NCBI GenBank assembly: GCA_030672885.1
Contig: DAOVFN010000002.1
Location: 1 to 15,195 of the forward strand
Length of the DNA stretch: 15,195 nt
Direction of reading: 5' to 3'
From: Candidatus Aenigmatarchaeota archaeon
GTDB lineage: Archaea > Aenigmatarchaeota > Aenigmatarchaeia > QMZP01
The notes beneath the pieces are model-generated. The model was given only the letters and a program-made list of their open reading frames with translations, was not told the DNA's origin and made no database searches. The position numbers and the translations under genes are program-made. Below, piece after piece: positions 12,579 through 15,195 of the stretch (position 1 is the first letter of the stretch; each line of letters starts with the position of its first letter).

Positions 12579-15195
12579 AAGGAAGGCTTTTGCTTGGAAG
12601 GGGAAACATGGTTTTTGAAGAGCCCGTTGGCTTTCCCGGCTCTGTGATTATAAGGGGTGTTTTGGACAAGCCATATATGCTCAGGCTGGCAAAGTCTGTT
12701 GGGCTGGCTGCTGGCAGAGGGGGAAAACTCATACGTGTTGAGTTGAAAGACAATGAATGTACTCACAAGAAAGGTAACAAAATACTCGCAGGTAAGGATA
12801 TTGCTTTAATGGATTTTGCTTCCCAGAGAAGTTTTTTCAGAAAGATGCTCAAGGGGTTTACAGGAGTGGATATTCCTAGGGGCAACGCAGGAAAAGGGAA
12901 ATCCAGTGTCCTTCTTTTCAGGAACATCATGAGCTCCCATGATAAGGAAAATGGAAGTATGTGGTACTCCCCTGGCACATTTCAGTTAATGTCTGCCCTG
13001 AAAATGAATGGTATAGATTTTTGCATATCCGATTCAAAGATATCTCTCGGAAATGGTTTCATTACAGACAAAGATAAATTAGAAGGGATTCTGTCTGATA
13101 ATGAAGTGAACATTGTTGCAATAACGCTTTGCGAGGGTTATCTGGAAAAGGTAGCAGAGCTTGTAAGGTTCATAAAATCAAGGAGCAGGGCATTTATACT
13201 CCTAGGCGGGCCTATGCCGACACTCACACCCGAGCATGCGCTGGTGCACATACCAGAAGCGAACATGATTGTCCGGGGAGAAGGGGAAGAGATTCTACCA
13301 AAGATAGCGGAAATACTGGGTGATTTGTCTGCAGGAGAAGAGCTTGGGGAGGATGTTCTCGCAAAATTGTCTTCCCTTAGGGGGACTGTGTTTTGGAACA
13401 GAAACAGTCTTGTCTGCTGCAGTCTTGATGCTGTCAACGAGGCAGATTTTAATAAAAACAGACCGGATTTCTCCATTCTCCAGAAGGAGGATGTTAATAA
13501 CGGGATTGTTTTGTTTACGTCAAGGGGGTGCAGGAACAACTGCATATTCTGCACCACGCCGGGCCGGGGAAGGTTCAGGGCAAGAGACTCTGCTTTGGTA
13601 AGGAAGGACCTTGACTCTTATGCAAACAGGCTTGCAGAACTCTTTCCTGAAGGAATCCCAGAACAGGCAAGGGCTGTTTCTTTCAATGACGACGATTTTT
13701 TTTCTGACCCCGAAAGGGCTGCTGGGATAATGGACCATTTCAGACAAATGCCGCTCAGTATAGGATTCATACAGGCAGGTATAAAGTCTTTCTTTGGTAG
13801 AGAGGGAAAGGAACTGAACAGCATAATAATAAACTCCCTTTCAAAAGATGTTTTTTACAGACCTGAAGGAAAGAAGACTGATATTTATATAGGAACAGAA
13901 AGCCTCAGTAATGAGGAATTGAGGCATTTGCGAAAGGGATACACGTTCGGGCAGATAAAAAAGGTCGTCAAGGCGTTATCAGAGCGCTCGATATACCAGT
14001 CGCATCACATCATGCTTTCAAACCCCTGGACGCGCCTAAGGGACATGAAAGAAAGCCTTGACAGGACGATAAAGCTTGGCAATGAACATGGTGAGTTCTT
14101 TTCGGTCCTTGAACCGCCAATAACCAACATGGTATCACTATATCCTTCAGACAGCTATGAAAAGCTTGTAAGGGAAGGTATGGACAAGCAACTTTCAATA
14201 AGGAAGATTCTCAGAATGCATGGTTTTCCTGAATATGACTATCCAGTTGTTGAAAAAGACATTCCGTGTGACAGGGATGCCGTACTTTTTCTGGAAAGCC
14301 TTCTGGGAAAGATAAAAGAGGGCAAACCCCTTATGGAGGCGATAATGGAAAAGGCTGGTTATTTGCCTGAGCGCATGTTCATAGAATCGCTTGTCAGAAA
14401 ATCTGCAGAGGATGTTGCTTCTGGGGCGACCTCGGAAGCAATAAAGGCAATTCCCCAGGAACTGCGAAAAGAGCCATCAGAGGAATTGAAAAAAATGAAT
14501 GAAATATCATCAGGCAGGCCGCCACTAATGGTGCTTGACGACTGCCTGTTCTATCTCACATACAAGAAGGAGAAGCTTCTTTTGGAGGGGTGTAACAGGG
14601 AACAGGCAGAGCTTCTGCAAGGGATTGTTTCAGACAACGCGGGATACCAATGCCTGATAGAGGACATGGTAAGAAGGGAGAAGGGGCTTGTTTCAGATAA
14701 GGAAACCGACAGGATATATCCCAGCCCGGACAGGCTGGTTGTAATGGCCACGCACAACTGCCAGTTAAGATGCAAATACTGCTCTGTGAGGAAGTTCCCT
14801 GCCAGAATGGAGAAGGAGACACTGTTCAAGGCAATAGAGCTTTTGTTCACATCAGCAAAGAAAGACCTGCAGTTGCAGTTTTTTGGAGGGGAGCCGCTGA
14901 TTGAATTCGGACTGATAAAGGAAGGTGTGGAATATGCAAAGGAAATGATGAAAAGGCACGGAAAGAACGTAAAATTCATGCTCACCACGAATGGCATACT
15001 TCTAACCCCTGACAGGATAGAGTACTTAAAGAGGGAGGGCTTTATTGTAGAATTCAGCATTGATGGGGATGCGGAAACCCAGCTCAGAACAAGAAAGGCA
15101 GCTGACGGCAGGGACTATTACTCCCTAGTTGAGCAGAACCTCAGCAATGCAGTAAAAGCAGGGCTTGACTTCTATACGATAACAGTCGTGACACC
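12575..15195 (+). CDS. Fused B12-binding-like / radical SAM / SPASM-type radical SAM protein (3' end outside window)
   Basis: The frame is open from the ATG at 12575 to the window edge (873 codons, no stop). It overlaps the previous stop as ATGA; an ATG at 12608 after GGAAGGGG is an alternative start. Residues 1-125 are unrecognised. Residues about 128-255 resemble the cobalamin-binding domain of class B radical SAM enzymes (ILLGGPMPTLTPEHAL, ANMIVRGEGEEILPKI), without the DxHxxG base-off motif, as is usual in that class. The first radical SAM core has SRGCRNNCIFC (C319, C323, C326) and later IYIGTESLSNEELRHLRKGY, also typical of B12-dependent enzymes. Residues about 560-720 are a helical linker; 648-712 could be a winged-helix peptide-recognition domain, which is uncertain. 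A second core starts with THNCQLRCKYC (C729, C733, C736), GGEP (771-774) and EFSIDG, typical of SPASM peptide-modifying enzymes. The end, with any SPASM cysteines, is not visible. Confidence 0.92.
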   Translation, partial: MKGRLLLGRGNMVFEEPVGFPGSVIIRGVLDKPYMLRLAKSVGLAAGRGGKLIRVELKDNECTHKKGNKILAGKDIALMDFASQRSFFRKMLKGFTGVDIPRGNAGKGKSSVLLFRNIMSSHDKENGSMWYSPGTFQLMSALKMNGIDFCISDSKISLGNGFITDKDKLEGILSDNEVNIVAITLCEGYLEKVAELVRFIKSRSRAFILLGGPMPTLTPEHALVHIPEANMIVRGEGEEILPKIAEILGDLSAGEELGEDVLAKLSSLRGTVFWNRNSLVCCSLDAVNEADFNKNRPDFSILQKEDVNNGIVLFTSRGCRNNCIFCTTPGRGRFRARDSALVRKDLDSYANRLAELFPEGIPEQARAVSFNDDDFFSDPERAAGIMDHFRQMPLSIGFIQAGIKSFFGREGKELNSIIINSLSKDVFYRPEGKKTDIYIGTESLSNEELRHLRKGYTFGQIKKVVKALSERSIYQSHHIMLSNPWTRLRDMKESLDRTIKLGNEHGEFFSVLEPPITNMVSLYPSDSYEKLVREGMDKQLSIRKILRMHGFPEYDYPVVEKDIPCDRDAVLFLESLLGKIKEGKPLMEAIMEKAGYLPERMFIESLVRKSAEDVASGATSEAIKAIPQELRKEPSEELKKMNEISSGRPPLMVLDDCLFYLTYKKEKLLLEGCNREQAELLQGIVSDNAGYQCLIEDMVRREKGLVSDKETDRIYPSPDRLVVMATHNCQLRCKYCSVRKFPARMEKETLFKAIELLFTSAKKDLQLQFFGGEPLIEFGLIKEGVEYAKEMMKRHGKNVKFMLTTNGILLTPDRIEYLKREGFIVEFSIDGDAETQLRTRKAADGRDYYSLVEQNLSNAVKAGLDFYTITVVT

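Overview
The window reads as an archaeal chromosome fragment. It carries a split RNA polymerase A'' subunit, archaeal-type L6 and L32e ribosomal proteins, a type II methionine aminopeptidase, TATA-like boxes about 25-30 nt before several starts and GGTGA-type Shine-Dalgarno sites. Very tight packing, tiny genes and an unusual RNA polymerase/ribosomal gene order would suit a DPANN-like or other uncultured lineage, but the sequence does not fix the taxon.

Left part (1-3500), housekeeping: the 3' part of rpoA2 with a Lys/Ala/Pro-rich tail, rpl6 and rpl32e on the + strand, then a 49-residue zinc-ribbon protein. This last gene converges end-to-end with a possible 55-residue gene lying just downstream of map (methionine aminopeptidase, - strand). 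Middle (3508-7339): an unrecognised 187-residue protein, a convergent hairpin-rich junction, and a 1047-residue secreted surface protein. The surface protein has a signal peptide, four Cys-rich CCGDD modules, Ig/FN3-like domains and a C-terminal membrane anchor. Between it and the next gene lies a 134-bp element made of a 10-bp perfect inverted repeat enclosing four consecutive hairpins.

Right part (7631-15195): five head-to-tail genes on the + strand with seven radical SAM domains in all. The first four genes (300, 689, 315 and about 327 residues) are built from one paralogous module: CxxxCxxC, GGEPT, a His/Ser 'SxHxH' segment, a 'VVxKxNY' segment, and a C-terminal auxiliary-cluster motif (PxC...CxxCx5C followed by a short aromatic/Tyr-Gly segment). 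The 689-residue protein holds two full modules separated by an orphan C-terminal half-module. The fifth gene is open to the window edge (873 codons visible, no stop). It fuses a B12-binding-like domain, a radical SAM domain, a helical/possible peptide-recognition linker and a second SPASM-type radical SAM core.

The genes abut or overlap (gaps of 0, 1 and 42 nt, then a 4-nt overlap), so they are probably co-transcribed from a TATA box at about 7600 and act together. Peptide or protein modification is a reasonable inference, but neither substrate nor product is visible. The divergent Cys-rich surface protein is a possible but unproven partner. I do not recognise this multi-radical-SAM array as a described system.
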